64,000 nt of DNA from Paracoccaceae bacterium (lineage in GTDB: Bacteria > Pseudomonadota > Alphaproteobacteria > Rhodobacterales > Rhodobacteraceae), in NCBI GenBank assembly GCA_009773055.1, contig WOUW01000008.1:33047-97046 (forward strand). The letters are read 5' to 3'. Under the pieces are notes generated by a model, which saw nothing but the letters and a program-made list of their open reading frames with translations, made no database searches and was not told where the DNA came from. Every line of letters begins with the position of its first letter. Within the stretch, counting starts at the first letter, position 1. Made by a program: the position numbers and the translations under genes. This document shows positions 50,960-60,666 of this stretch, one piece after another.

Positions 50960-51904
50960 ATGAGCGATATCGGGGCATATCAAGGCGTGACCGACACCCC
51001 GCATGAGCCGGGCTTCGGCGATTACGTGCAGCTTCTGAAGCCGCGTGTGATGTCGCTGGTCGTGTTCACGGCACTTGTTGGCCTTCTGGTCGCGCCAGTC
51101 GGGCTGCACCCGGTCGAGGCGTTTTCTGCGATCCTGTTCATCGCGCTTGGGGCCGGGGCCTCAGGGGCCTTGAACATGTGGTGGGACGCCGACATCGACG
51201 CGGTGATGAAGCGCACGGCACGGCGTCCGGTCCCGGCGGGCAAAGTTCAGGCGGGCGAGGCGCTGGCCGTGGGTCTGGCGCTGTCGGGGATCAGCATTGT
51301 CATGCTGTGGCTGACGACGAACTGGGTCGCGGCGGCACTTCTGGCCTTCACGATCTTCTTCTATGCGGTCGTCTATTCGATGTGGCTGAAACGGTCGACC
51401 CCGCAGAACATCGTGATCGGTGGGGCCGCAGGAGCCTTCCCGCCGATGATCGGCTGGGTCTGTGCCACGGGCAGCGTTTCGGTCGAGGCGTTCCTGATGT
51501 TTGCGCTGATCTTCATGTGGACCCCGCCGCACTTCTGGGCGCTCGCGCTCTTCATGAAGGAAGACTACCACACCGCGGGCGTGCCGATGCTGACGGTGAC
51601 GCACGGTCGCAAGTCCACGCGGGCGCATATCCTTGTCTACACGCTTTTGCTGGTGCCCGTGGCGCTGGGCGCGGCGGTGACGACGATTGGCGGGCCGATG
51701 ACGCTGGCTGTGTCGGTGGTGCTGAACGCCTGGTTCGTGTTCGGTGCGCTCCGGATCTGGAAGCGCGACGAGGCTGTGGCCGAGGCCGACAAGTATGCGG
51801 TCGAGAAGGCGTTCTTCCGGTTTTCGCTGCTTTATCTCTTCCTGCATTTCGCGGCCTTCCTGGCCGAGGCGGCGCTGAAATCGGCAGGAATCGGGGGCTG
51901 GTAA
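50960..51904 (+). CDS. ctaB: Protoheme IX farnesyltransferase (heme O synthase)
   Basis: Polytopic membrane prenyltransferase of 314 residues that converts heme B to heme O. The UbiA-family Asp-rich motif [19 protein letters not shown] lies in the first cytoplasmic loop and a second loop carries [10 protein letters not shown]. About eight or nine helices. It supplies heme O for heme A of the oxidase. It lies 72 bp after ctaC and 1 bp before coxF. Confidence 0.97.
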   Translation: MSDIGAYQGVTDTPHEPGFGDYVQLLKPRVMSLVVFTALVGLLVAPVGLHPVEAFSAILFIALGAGASGALNMWWDADIDAVMKRTARRPVPAGKVQAGEALAVGLALSGISIVMLWLTTNWVAAALLAFTIFFYAVVYSMWLKRSTPQNIVIGGAAGAFPPMIGWVCATGSVSVEAFLMFALIFMWTPPHFWALALFMKEDYHTAGVPMLTVTHGRKSTRAHILVYTLLLVPVALGAAVTTIGGPMTLAVSVVLNAWFVFGALRIWKRDEAVAEADKYAVEKAFFRFSLLYLFLHFAAFLAEAALKSAGIGGW

Positions 51905-51905
51905 G

Positions 51906-52100
51906 ATGACCTTTCGTTCGGAACATGAACTTCACAAGCGCAGGTTCAGCCGCAATCTCGGGCTTGGGCTGACCCTGGCGGCTTTCGTGGTGCTGGTCTT
52001 TGCCCTGACGGTGGTGAAGGTAAAGCGCGGCGATCCGATGCAGGGCTATGACCATGTGGTCCAGCCGCAATCCGTGCCGCAAGCAGAGGGACAGCCGTGA
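51906..52100 (+). CDS. coxF: CoxF-like cytochrome oxidase assembly protein, 64 aa
   Basis: One transmembrane helix (about residues 19-38, [21 protein letters not shown]), a basic N-terminus (HKRRFSRN) and a polar C-terminal tail ending in Gln/Pro residues. Such small proteins between ctaB and ctaG are typical of alphaproteobacterial cta operons and are called CoxF. Its stop overlaps the ctaG GTG start by 4 bp. Confidence 0.82.
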   Translation: MTFRSEHELHKRRFSRNLGLGLTLAAFVVLVFALTVVKVKRGDPMQGYDHVVQPQSVPQAEGQP

Positions 52101-52690
52101 TCTTCGCCAGGTTGCAAGGCAAGAACCGGACGCTGGCTCTCACCGTGGGTGTGGTGATCGTGATGGCCTCACTGTCGTTTGCTGCGGTGCCGTTCTACAA
52201 CTGGTTTTGCCGGGTCACCGGCTATGGCGGCACGCCACAGGTGGCCGCCGTCGCACCCGACACGATCCTCGACCAGACTGTCAAGATCCGGTTCGACGCC
52301 ACTGTCGATGCCGGGATGCCCTGGCTTTTCAAGCCGGTGGAGCGGTCGATGGACATCCGCATCGGCGACACGGGACTTGCTTTTTACGAAGCGCACAACC
52401 CGACCGACCGCGTGATCGCGGGAACTGCCGCCTTTAACGTCTTCCCGGACACCGCAGGCGGGTATTTCACCAAGATCGAGTGTTTTTGCTTCACCGAGCA
52501 GGTGCTGCAACCGGGCGAGACCGTGCAGATGCCGGTGACCTTCTTTGTCGATCCTGCAATCATCGACGATCCGGATGGGAAGTTTGTGCGCGAGATCACG
52601 CTCAGCTATACCTTCTACGAAACGCCGCTGCCCGAAGATCAGGCGGCTTTGGAACAACCCGCCGCGGACGACGCGGCTGCGGTGAACTGA
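52097..52690 (+). CDS. ctaG: Cytochrome c oxidase assembly protein CtaG (Cox11)
   Basis: Copper chaperone that inserts CuB into subunit I. The 197-residue protein has one N-terminal transmembrane helix ([23 protein letters not shown]) and a periplasmic immunoglobulin-like domain with the copper motif CFCF (Cys129 and Cys131) and the conserved Cys in NWFCRVTG. It starts with GTG at 52097, overlapping coxF. The neighbouring copper island is separate and not needed to explain it. Confidence 0.95.
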   Translation: MIFARLQGKNRTLALTVGVVIVMASLSFAAVPFYNWFCRVTGYGGTPQVAAVAPDTILDQTVKIRFDATVDAGMPWLFKPVERSMDIRIGDTGLAFYEAHNPTDRVIAGTAAFNVFPDTAGGYFTKIECFCFTEQVLQPGETVQMPVTFFVDPAIIDDPDGKFVREITLSYTFYETPLPEDQAALEQPAADDAAAVN

Positions 52691-52715
52691 GACAAGAAAC
52701 GAGGGAACGCCGGCC

Positions 52716-53519
52716 ATGGCCCACGCAAAGAACCACGACTACCACGTCCTGCCACCGTCGATCTGGCCCTTGCTTGGCGCCGTCTCCGGCTTCGTGATGC
52801 TGTTCGGCGCTGTCTTGTGGATGCATGGCTCGGGCCCGTGGATGGGTCTGATCGGTTTCGCCGGTGTGCTGTATGTGATGTACGCCTGGTGGTCCGAAGT
52901 CGTCCATGAAAGCCAGGTTGGGGATCACACTCCGGTCGTGCGACTGGGCCTGAAATACGGGTTCATCCTGTTCATCATGTCGGAAGTGATGTTCTTCTCG
53001 GCCTGGTTCTGGACTTTCTTCAAGCACCGCCTGTATCCGATGGGGCCGAACAGCCCGGCGGTCGACGGCGTCTGGCCGCCCGCCGGGATCGAAACCTTCG
53101 ATCCCTGGCACCTGCCCTTCATCAACACGCTGATCCTCTTGCTGTCGGGTTGTGCGGCGACCTGGGCGCACCATGCCCTTGTGCACGAGAACAACCGTCG
53201 CGACCTGGTGAACGGGCTGATCATCGCGATCGGGCTCGGCGTGATCTTCACCGGCATGCAGGCCTATGAATACAGCCACGCGGCCTTCGGCTTTGCCGGC
53301 AACATCTATGGCGCTTCGTTCTTCATGGCCACGGGCTTCCACGGCTTTCACGTCATCATCGGGACGATCTTCCTGACCGTCTGCCTGATCCGCGCTCTGA
53401 AGGGTCACTTCACCCCGGAACAGCACGTCGGCTTTGAGGCCGCCGCCTGGTACTGGCACTTCGTCGACGTGGTCTGGCTGTTCCTGTTTGCCGCCGTCTA
53501 CGTCTGGGGTCAGGGCTGA
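52716..53519 (+). CDS. ctaE: Cytochrome c oxidase subunit III
   Basis: A 267-residue membrane subunit with seven predicted helices. The start ([20 protein letters not shown]) and the conserved [17 protein letters not shown] and FHGFHVIIG segments are diagnostic. It stabilises the oxidase and its proton uptake path. Last of the core cta genes. A tetraloop hairpin follows before surf1. Confidence 0.97.
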   Translation: MAHAKNHDYHVLPPSIWPLLGAVSGFVMLFGAVLWMHGSGPWMGLIGFAGVLYVMYAWWSEVVHESQVGDHTPVVRLGLKYGFILFIMSEVMFFSAWFWTFFKHRLYPMGPNSPAVDGVWPPAGIETFDPWHLPFINTLILLLSGCAATWAHHALVHENNRRDLVNGLIIAIGLGVIFTGMQAYEYSHAAFGFAGNIYGASFFMATGFHGFHVIIGTIFLTVCLIRALKGHFTPEQHVGFEAAAWYWHFVDVVWLFLFAAVYVWGQG

Positions 53520-53543
53520 TCCTTCCCCACTGACAGGCTTTCA

Positions 53544-53570
53544 GCGCGGGCCTTCGGGCCTGCGCTTTCA
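53544..53570 (+). terminator. Hairpin between ctaE and surf1
   Basis: A 9-bp stem GCGCGGGCC / GGCCTGCGC with a TTCG tetraloop closed by C-G, then TTTCATTT. Probably a partial terminator that reduces surf1-thrC transcription. Confidence 0.65.
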
Positions 53571-53585
53571 TTTCCGGGGTTATCA

Positions 53586-54254
53586 ATGCGCGCTTACGTC
53601 TTTCCGGTCCTGATGGGCGTCGTCGGGGTCGCGGTCCTGATGAGCCTCGGTTTTTGGCAACTGCGCCGGATGGAGGAAAAGCGGGTGTATCTGGACGCGA
53701 TCGAGGCGCGGATCGGCAATGCGCCGATCCCTTTGCCTGCGGTGCCGGAAGAGGGGCCGCACAAGTTCCAGGCGGTCATTGCCGAGGGGCAGTTCACCGG
53801 GCAATACCTGGAGGTGCTGGCGGGCCAGAAGGATGCCAGTCCCGGCGTGCTGGTGGTCGAGGCCCTTGCCCTGGCGGATGGCCGACGGATCATGGTTCAG
53901 CGCGGGTTCATCGAGGATGACTTGCGGCGGGTGCCGCGCCCGCTGCGCGAGGCGAAGGTCGAGGGCAACCTGCACTGGCCGCAGGACACCAACAGCTTTA
54001 CCCCACCGCCGGACGCAAAGACCGGCCTGTGGTTTGCCCGCGACGTGCAGGCGATGGCGACGGCGTTGAAGACGGAACCGACACTGATTGTCGCCCGCGC
54101 ACCAACCGGTGACGGGATCACGCCGGTGCCGATCGACACGTCTGGTATACCCAACGACCATTGGGGCTACGCGATCCAATGGTTCCTCTTGGCGGCAACC
54201 TGGGCGGGGATGACACTGTTCCTCCTGTGGCGTATCAGGACGCGGAAGGTTTGA
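53586..54254 (+). CDS. surf1: SURF1 family cytochrome oxidase assembly protein
   Basis: A 222-residue inner-membrane protein with transmembrane helices near both ends (VLMGVVGVAVLMSLGFWQL and GYAIQWFLLAATWAGMTLFLLW). It has the family motifs GFWQLRRMEEK and RGFI. It delivers or stabilises heme A during aa3 oxidase assembly. It lies 66 bp after ctaE and 11 bp before thrC, so thrC is probably co-transcribed with it. Confidence 0.93.
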   Translation: MRAYVFPVLMGVVGVAVLMSLGFWQLRRMEEKRVYLDAIEARIGNAPIPLPAVPEEGPHKFQAVIAEGQFTGQYLEVLAGQKDASPGVLVVEALALADGRRIMVQRGFIEDDLRRVPRPLREAKVEGNLHWPQDTNSFTPPPDAKTGLWFARDVQAMATALKTEPTLIVARAPTGDGITPVPIDTSGIPNDHWGYAIQWFLLAATWAGMTLFLLWRIRTRKV

Positions 54255-54265
54255 AGGCGACAGCA

Positions 54266-55651
54266 ATGCAATACATCTCGACCCGCGGCGCGGCCCCTGT
54301 TCTTGGCTTCGGCGAAGCGATGATGACGGGCTTGGCCCGCGACGGTGGGCTTTATGTGCCCGAAACCGTGCCGGTGCTGACCAAAGCCGAGATCGCGGCG
54401 CTGGCGGGGGCTTCGTATGAGGAGGTCGCGTTCAAGGTTATGCGGCCCTATCTGGGCGGGTTTTTCAGCGACGACGAGTTTCGTGGCTTGATCGCCAAGG
54501 CCTACCAGGGCTTCCACCACGCTGCCCGCGCGCCGATGGTGCAGCTGGGGTCGAACCATTTCCTTCTGGAGCTGTTCCACGGCCCGACGCTGGCGTTCAA
54601 GGACTTCGCCATGCAGCTTATCGGGCAGATGATGCAGGCGGCGCTGGCCAAGACGGGGGAGCGGATCACCATCGTCGGGGCGACCTCGGGCGATACCGGA
54701 TCGGCGGCGATGGAGGCATTCCGAGGGTTGGCGAACGTTGATGTGTTCATCCTGTTCCCACATGGTCGGGTGTCGGATGTGCAGCGCCGCCAGATGACCA
54801 CGGCGTCCGAGGCGAACTGTCACGCGCTGGCGATCGACGGCGATTTCGACGATGCTCAGGCCCGGGTGAAGGACATGTTCAACGACTTCGCGTTCCGAGA
54901 CGGTGTGCGGCTGGCCGGGGTGAATTCGATCAACTGGGCGCGCGTGCTGGCGCAGGTGGTCTACTATTTCTACGCGGGCACCGCCCTTGGCGCGCCGCAC
55001 CGCGAGGTCAGCTTCACCGTGCCGACCGGCAACTTCGGCGACATTTTTGCAGGCTACATCGCCAAGCGGATGGGCCTTCCGATCGACAAGCTGGTGATTG
55101 CGACGAACCAGAACGACATCCTCGACCGTGCCTTGCGGTCGGGCGATTACCGGACCAACGGGGTCAGGCCCTCGATCAGCCCGTCGATGGACATTCAGGT
55201 ATCGTCGAACTTCGAACGCGCCTTGTTCGACGCCTATGGTCGTGACGGGGCGGCGGTGGCAGCCCTTATGGGAGAGCTGAAGACCGGCGGTTTCAAGATC
55301 AGCCAGGGGGCGATTGAAAGCCTGCGGGGGACCTTCGCCTCGGGTCGGTGCGACGAGGACGAGACGCTGGCGGTTATCGCCCGGCACTGGAAGACGACGG
55401 GAGAGCTTTTGTGCCCGCACAGTGCCGTGGGCGTGAAGGTTGGGGAGGAGCATGTGGGTCTGGCACCGATGATCACGTTGGCAACGGCGCATCCTGCGAA
55501 GTTTCCCGATGCCGTGCAGCGGGCGACGGGCATCCGCCCGGGCCTGCCGCCGCATATGGCGGACCTCTTCGACAAGCCCGAGCGGATGACGCGGGTGCCG
55601 AATGACCTTGCCGCGCTTGAGGCGCTGGTCCGGACAAGGATCACCCGCTGA
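54266..55651 (+). CDS. thrC: Threonine synthase
   Basis: PLP enzyme of 461 residues that makes threonine from O-phosphohomoserine. The substrate-binding Lys is in GPTLAFKDFAMQ (about residue 113), and the phosphate-binding segment is TSGDTGSAAMEAF. The start at 54266 (MQYISTRGAAPVLGFGEA) is the conserved N-terminus, and earlier in-frame codons lie within surf1. Its stop overlaps the start of the M16 peptidase gene (TGATG). Confidence 0.96.
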   Translation: MQYISTRGAAPVLGFGEAMMTGLARDGGLYVPETVPVLTKAEIAALAGASYEEVAFKVMRPYLGGFFSDDEFRGLIAKAYQGFHHAARAPMVQLGSNHFLLELFHGPTLAFKDFAMQLIGQMMQAALAKTGERITIVGATSGDTGSAAMEAFRGLANVDVFILFPHGRVSDVQRRQMTTASEANCHALAIDGDFDDAQARVKDMFNDFAFRDGVRLAGVNSINWARVLAQVVYYFYAGTALGAPHREVSFTVPTGNFGDIFAGYIAKRMGLPIDKLVIATNQNDILDRALRSGDYRTNGVRPSISPSMDIQVSSNFERALFDAYGRDGAAVAALMGELKTGGFKISQGAIESLRGTFASGRCDEDETLAVIARHWKTTGELLCPHSAVGVKVGEEHVGLAPMITLATAHPAKFPDAVQRATGIRPGLPPHMADLFDKPERMTRVPNDLAALEALVRTRITR

Positions 55652-56907
55652 TGCAACGCCTTCACACGCTTTCGAACGGTTTCCGCATCGTCACCGAGGC
55701 GATGCCGGGGTTGCAATCCGCGAGTGTCGGCCTGTGGGTCGAGGCTGGCGGGCGGCACGAGACGCCGGAACAGAACGGTATCGCGCATTTCCTGGAGCAT
55801 ATGGCCTTCAAGGGCACCCGGCGGCGGTCGGCCTTGCGGATCGCCGAGGAAATCGAGGATGTGGGCGGCTACATCAACGCCTATACCAGCCGCGAGATGA
55901 CGGCCTATTATGCCCGCGTCCTGTCGGGCGACGTGGTGATGGCGCTGGACGTGATTGCGGACATCGTTCTGAACCCGGTGTTTCGCAAGGCCGATATCGA
56001 GACCGAGCGCCATGTGATCCTGCAGGAGATCGGTCAGGCGCTGGACACGCCGGACGACATCATCTTCGACTGGCTGCATGAGGTCAGCTATCCCGACCAG
56101 CCCTTCGGGCGGACGATCCTTGGACCGGAGGAACGGGTCTCAAGCTTCCGCAAGGCGGATTTCGAGGGCTTCACCGGCGCACACTACGGCCCCGACCAGA
56201 TGATCCTGTCGGCGGCGGGGGGCGTGGACCATGACGCCATCGTGGCGGCAGCCGAGCGGATCTTCGGGGCCTTGAAGCCAGTGGGTGCATCGAAGGTGGA
56301 AGCGGCGCGTTTCGTCGGGGGCGAGCGGCGCGAGGTGAAGGACCTGGAGCAGGTGCATTTTGCGCTGCAGTTCGAAGGCCCGGGCTACCGCGACGACAAG
56401 GTCTACACCGCGCAGGTCTATTCGACGGCGATGGGGGGCGGCATGTCCAGCCGTCTGTTCCAGAAGATCCGCGAGGACCGGGGACTTTGCTATTCGATCT
56501 ACGCGCAATCTTCGGCCTATGAGGATACCGGGCAGATCACTGTCTATGCTGGCACGTCCGAGGCCGAGATCGGAGAGCTGACCCAGCTGACCATCGACGA
56601 GCTGAAACGGGCCGCCGATGACATGAGCGATGCCGAAGTGGCACGCGCGCGGGCGCAGCTGAAGGCGGGGCTGCTGATGGGGCTGGAAAGTCCGTCGTCG
56701 CGGGCAGAGCGCAACGCGCGGCTGTTGTCGATCTGGGGGCGTATCCCGGATGTCAGCGAGGCGGTGGCCAAGATCGACGCGGTCGATACGGCGGCCGTGC
56801 GCAGCTATGCCGCGAACCTGACCCGCGCGAAGGCGGCACTGGCGATCTATGGTCCCGTCGCGGCGGCTCCGGGGATCGAAGAGGTTCGGCAAGGGCTTTC
56901 CGCTTGA
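55651..56907 (+). CDS. M16 family zinc peptidase
   Basis: A 418-residue processing-peptidase-like protein. The inverted zinc motif HFLEH (residues 46-50) is followed by the distal Glu region (ETERHVILQEI). The second M16 domain with VYSTAMGGGMSSRLFQKIRE is present. It resembles mitochondrial processing peptidase beta. It is translationally coupled to thrC (1-bp overlap) and to the downstream acetyltransferase, a conserved order in this group. Confidence 0.93.
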   Translation: MQRLHTLSNGFRIVTEAMPGLQSASVGLWVEAGGRHETPEQNGIAHFLEHMAFKGTRRRSALRIAEEIEDVGGYINAYTSREMTAYYARVLSGDVVMALDVIADIVLNPVFRKADIETERHVILQEIGQALDTPDDIIFDWLHEVSYPDQPFGRTILGPEERVSSFRKADFEGFTGAHYGPDQMILSAAGGVDHDAIVAAAERIFGALKPVGASKVEAARFVGGERREVKDLEQVHFALQFEGPGYRDDKVYTAQVYSTAMGGGMSSRLFQKIREDRGLCYSIYAQSSAYEDTGQITVYAGTSEAEIGELTQLTIDELKRAADDMSDAEVARARAQLKAGLLMGLESPSSRAERNARLLSIWGRIPDVSEAVAKIDAVDTAAVRSYAANLTRAKAALAIYGPVAAAPGIEEVRQGLSA

Positions 56908-57491
56908 TGCTGGGCCTTAAACGCCGGGTCCGGGTCGAGACCGAGCGGATGACGCTGCGGTTGCCGGAACATGGCGACTGGCGGCAATGGTCCGAACTGC
57001 GCGAGGCATCGGCCGAGTTCCTGATCAAATGGGAGCCGGTCTGGTCGAACGACCACCTGACACGGCGGGCCTTCACCAACCGGGTCTACTGGGCACAGCG
57101 CGCCGAGGCGCAGGGACAGGCGCTGCCGATGCTCTTGATCCGGCGCGAAGATCAGAAGCTGCTGGGGGCCTTGACGCTGGACAACATCCGCCGGGGGCCG
57201 TCGCAGACCGGGACCTTCGGCTACTGGATCGGTGCCCCATATGCGCGGCACGGCTACATGCGCGAGGCGATCCTGGCGCTGACGCATCATGCCTTCACCC
57301 GGATGGACCTGTCTCGGCTGGAGGCGGCCTGCCTGCCCGAGAATGTTGCGTCCCGCGGCGTTCTTGAAAAGTGCGGCTTCAAATATGAAGGCGTGGCGCA
57401 AAGCTATCTGCAGATCAACGGGCGCTGGCGCAACCATGTGCTTTACGCCAACCTGCGCGGCGACCGACGCGGGCGGACTGACGTCGGCTGA
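56907..57491 (+). CDS. GNAT family N-acetyltransferase (RimJ-like)
   Basis: A 194-residue protein with the GNAT acetyl-CoA-binding pattern GAPYARHGYMREAILALTHHAF and the C-terminal RLEAACLPENVASRGVLEKCGF typical of RimJ/RimL. It probably acetylates a protein N-terminus. The ATG at 56907 shares one base with the preceding stop; TTG at 56904 is a possible alternative. Confidence 0.9.
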   Translation: MLGLKRRVRVETERMTLRLPEHGDWRQWSELREASAEFLIKWEPVWSNDHLTRRAFTNRVYWAQRAEAQGQALPMLLIRREDQKLLGALTLDNIRRGPSQTGTFGYWIGAPYARHGYMREAILALTHHAFTRMDLSRLEAACLPENVASRGVLEKCGFKYEGVAQSYLQINGRWRNHVLYANLRGDRRGRTDVG

Positions 57492-57589
57492 GGTCTGCGC
57501 GGGTTGGAGCGGCTGTCGAATTGAGCGCGTTCCGCGCAAGCCTTTGTCTCGCCTCTGCGCGTGAAGAACGCGCAACCGGCTCGGGCAGG

Positions 57590-57607
57590 CCTCCGGCGGG
57601 GATATTT
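57590..57607 (+). repeat. CCTCCGGCGGGGATATTT element
   Basis: An 18-bp sequence just upstream of the DUF1697 gene. I recall near-identical elements as frequent intergenic repeats in Rhodobacteraceae. Only one copy was seen in this window. Confidence 0.4.
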
Positions 57608-57625
57608 CGGAACAGGTGAAAGCCG

Positions 57626-58150
57626 ATGACGGTCCAGATTGCGCTGCTGCGCGGAGTGAATGTCGGAGGCGCGGGCAAGCTGCCGATGGCAGAGTTCCGG
57701 GCGCTGCTGGAGGGTCTGGGGTTCGGGGCGGTGCAGAGCTACATCCAGTCCGGCAACGCGGTTTTCGACAGCGGTCTTGCCACGGCGGTGATTGAGGTGA
57801 TGATCCGCGAGGCGGTCGCAGCGCGGTTCGGCTTTGCGCCGGAAACCTTTGTCCTGACGGCAGAGGAGATCGCGGAAGCGCTGGTCGACCATCCCTTTTC
57901 CGACGCGGACCCCGCGCGCGTGCATGTCTTCTTTTTGCGCGAAACGCCGCGACCGGATGAGGCGAAGCTGCGGGCGCTGGCCCTGCCGGGGGATGGCTGG
58001 CACATCGGGCCGCGCAGGTTCACGCTGCACACGCCGGGGGGCTTTGGGACCTCGAAGCTCGCTGAGAAGCTGCCGCGACTGCTTGACGCCCCGATGACGG
58101 CCCGGAACTTGCGCACGGTGGCCGAACTGGATCGGATGGCGCGGCGCTGA
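57626..58150 (+). CDS. DUF1697 family protein
   Basis: A 174-residue protein starting with ALLRGVNVGGAGKLPMAEFRALLEGLGF, the DUF1697 signature, with the following YIQSGNAVFDS. It probably folds as two ferredoxin-like halves. Function unknown; cytoplasmic. It stands alone between the GNAT and MBL genes. Confidence 0.9.
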   Translation: MTVQIALLRGVNVGGAGKLPMAEFRALLEGLGFGAVQSYIQSGNAVFDSGLATAVIEVMIREAVAARFGFAPETFVLTAEEIAEALVDHPFSDADPARVHVFFLRETPRPDEAKLRALALPGDGWHIGPRRFTLHTPGGFGTSKLAEKLPRLLDAPMTARNLRTVAELDRMARR

Positions 58151-58229
58151 CCTCGCGCAGCCGTGATCCGAAGCCCCGGTGACGCGCGGCCAATCCGGGT
58201 TACCCTTTCGGAACGTTAGGAGGTGATCC

Positions 58230-59030
58230 ATGCGCCTGCCCCTGATCCTTGCCGTGCTTGCCGGACCTGCATTCGGGCAAGAGCGCATCCCGTCGCACTG
58301 CATCGCCGTCGCCGCAGCCGAGCCGCAGGTTGTCCCCGTGGCGCTGGAGGAGGGGCTTGAGCCAGACAGCGTCCTTATCCGCTATCTCGACCATGCGAGT
58401 TTTGCCATCGTGACGGCAGATGGCACGGTCGCGGTGACGGATTACACCGGCTATCTGGGCACGCAGGACGTGGTGCCCGATGTGGCGACGATGAACAACG
58501 CACATCACACGCATTGGACGTCCACCCCCGACCCGCGCATTCCGCACGTGCTGACGGGCTGGGCCGATCGAGGTGTAGCACCGGCCTATCGGCTGGATCT
58601 TGGGTCCATGCTGGTGCGGAACGTGACCACTGACACGCGCGGACCCTTTGGCGAAGGCGCGCGGAAGGACGGAAACTCCATCTTCATCTTCGAGGCCGGG
58701 GGGCTGTGCATCGGGCACCTCGGGCACCTGCACCAGATCCCGTCGGACGAGCAATATGCGGCAATCGGACGGCTCGACGTGGTGATGGTGCCGGTCGATG
58801 GCGGCTATACCATGCGGATGGCGGATATGGCCGGGGTGGTGCGGCGGCTGCGGTCGTCGGTCGTGATCCCGATGCACTGGTTCAGCCAGGCGTCGCTGGA
58901 TGGTTTTCTGGCAGAGATGTCTGCCGAGTTCACCGTCGTCGAAACAGGCGGGGCGCAGATCGCGCTGTCGCTGGATGACCTGCCGTCGCAGCCGACGATC
59001 ATGGTGCTGGAGCCGGCCTATCTGGACTGA
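58230..59030 (+). CDS. Exported MBL-fold metallo-hydrolase
   Basis: A 266-residue protein with a signal peptide (about residues 1-16, LPLILAVLAGPAFGQ). It has the metallo-beta-lactamase-type fold of the UlaG-like group: LIRYLDHASFAIVTADGT, NNAHHTHWTS (His-rich metal loop), CIGHLGHLHQ and the late IPMHWF. A strong AGGAGGTGATCC Shine-Dalgarno precedes the start. The substrate is unknown; the metal-binding His of the usual HxHxDH motif is changed to HHTH. Confidence 0.83.
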   Translation: MRLPLILAVLAGPAFGQERIPSHCIAVAAAEPQVVPVALEEGLEPDSVLIRYLDHASFAIVTADGTVAVTDYTGYLGTQDVVPDVATMNNAHHTHWTSTPDPRIPHVLTGWADRGVAPAYRLDLGSMLVRNVTTDTRGPFGEGARKDGNSIFIFEAGGLCIGHLGHLHQIPSDEQYAAIGRLDVVMVPVDGGYTMRMADMAGVVRRLRSSVVIPMHWFSQASLDGFLAEMSAEFTVVETGGAQIALSLDDLPSQPTIMVLEPAYLD

Positions 59031-59088
59031 GCGCCCTCTGGCGCACGGCAGCCCCCGGCGCTACCAAGGGGGCCGAGGAGCGCCGCCC

Positions 59089-60510
59089 ATGCTGACCCCC
59101 TGCGACACTGCCTTTGTCTATGCTCTGGCAGCGGGCCTACCCGAAGGCACGCTCATCCCGCCAGAACCGCGTCATCTGGAAGAGCCGCGCGGACGATGGC
59201 AAGGACAGGCAGGTGTGGTGGCGCGGCCCCGGACCACCGATGAGGTTGCGCGGATCGTCCACGCCTGTGCGGCGGCGCGGGTCGGCATCGTGCCGGTCAG
59301 TGGCGGGACCGGGCTAGTCGGCGGCCAGATCATGACCAAGGGTCCGGCACCGCTCCTGTTGTCGCTGGAGCGGATGACGCAGCTGCGCGGTGTCTATCCG
59401 GAAGAAAACGCGATGGTGGTCGAGGCGGGGATGATCCTTGCCGATGTGCAGGCCGAAGCGGCCAAGGTGGGCCGACTGTTCCCGTTGTCGTTGGCGTCGG
59501 AAGGGAGTTGTCGGATCGGCGGAAACCTTGCGGCCAATGCAGGCGGCACGGCGGTGCTGCGGTATGGCAATGCGCGCGACCTGTGTCTGGGGCTGGAGGC
59601 GGTTCTGCCGGATGGCAGTGTTTTCAACGGGTTGACGCGGTTGCGCAAGGACAATGCGGGCTACGACCTGCGGCATCTTCTGATCGGGTCCGAGGGCACT
59701 CTGGGGGTGATCACCGCGGCAAGCCTTCGGCTGTTCCCGCGCCCGGCGGCGCGCATCGTGGCCATGCTGGTGGTGCGGTCGCCCGCGGCGGCGCTGGACC
59801 TTCTGGCACTGTGCGGTGAGCGAGCTGCCGGACTAGTTTCGGGGTTCGAGCTTATTCACCGCATGGGGTTCGACTTCATGGCCGAGTCCGGGTTCGAGGT
59901 GCGCGCGCCGTTCGATCCGGTGCCGGACTGGGTGGTGTTGCTGGAACTGGAGTTGCCCGCCGGGCTTGACGCCGAAGCCACAATGGCCGGACTTTACGAG
60001 GCGGGGGCCGAGGCAGGGCTGGTCTCGGATGGGGTGATCGCGACCTCTGGCGCGCAGGCGGCGCAGCTTTGGCAGTTGCGCGAAACGATCCCGCTGGCCA
60101 ACCGCAAGGTGGGCGCGGTGTCGAGCCACGACATATCGTTGCCGCTGTCGGCGATTGCGGGGTTCATTGCGGACGCACCCAAGGCAATAGCGGTGCTTGG
60201 TGATTTCAGGGTGAACTGCTTTGGGCACCTCGGGGATGGGAACCTGCACTGGAACGTCTTCGCGGCGAAAGGGCACCAGAAGGCCGAGCATGACACCGTG
60301 CGCGACCAGGTGAAGACCGTGGTGCATGACCTGGTGCATTCCATGGGCGGGTCGGTCGCAGCAGAGCATGGAGTGGGGCGGTTGAAGGTCGCTGACCTTG
60401 CGCGATACGGCGATCCGGGCAAACTGGCCGCGATGCGGGCGATCAAGGCGGCGCTGGACCAAGCCTGCGACGGGGTGCTTTGGGGGGTGTGTGGAACACG
60501 CTTTGGGTAG
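59089..60510 (+). CDS. FAD-binding oxidoreductase (D-2-hydroxy acid dehydrogenase-like)
   Basis: A 473-residue protein of the VAO/FAD-linked oxidase family. FAD-binding PP-loop: VVARPRTTDEVARIV with VPVSGGTGLVGGQ and IGGNLAANAGGTAVLRYGNARDL. The C-terminal catalytic domain has NCFGHLGDGNLHWNV and AAEHGVGRLK. These are hallmarks of D-2-hydroxyglutarate and D-lactate dehydrogenases. The last about 20 residues lack the usual MNPG motif, reading LDQACDGVLWGVCG. The start at 59089 is the family-like N-terminus. Confidence 0.9.
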   Translation: MLTPCDTAFVYALAAGLPEGTLIPPEPRHLEEPRGRWQGQAGVVARPRTTDEVARIVHACAAARVGIVPVSGGTGLVGGQIMTKGPAPLLLSLERMTQLRGVYPEENAMVVEAGMILADVQAEAAKVGRLFPLSLASEGSCRIGGNLAANAGGTAVLRYGNARDLCLGLEAVLPDGSVFNGLTRLRKDNAGYDLRHLLIGSEGTLGVITAASLRLFPRPAARIVAMLVVRSPAAALDLLALCGERAAGLVSGFELIHRMGFDFMAESGFEVRAPFDPVPDWVVLLELELPAGLDAEATMAGLYEAGAEAGLVSDGVIATSGAQAAQLWQLRETIPLANRKVGAVSSHDISLPLSAIAGFIADAPKAIAVLGDFRVNCFGHLGDGNLHWNVFAAKGHQKAEHDTVRDQVKTVVHDLVHSMGGSVAAEHGVGRLKVADLARYGDPGKLAAMRAIKAALDQACDGVLWGVCGTRFG

Positions 60511-60666
60511 AAGCGCGGCCAGGGTGGGTAGCCCTGACAAGCACAGAGTTAGCGTGATTCTCTTTCAAGACGGTTAACGGAAGCCGGAGTCAGCGTCCGG
60601 TTGCAGGGATTTTTGACAGGATCAGCCGTGCGTTTCGGGAATGCCTGCCGCTGAGGGCGTTCAAGG

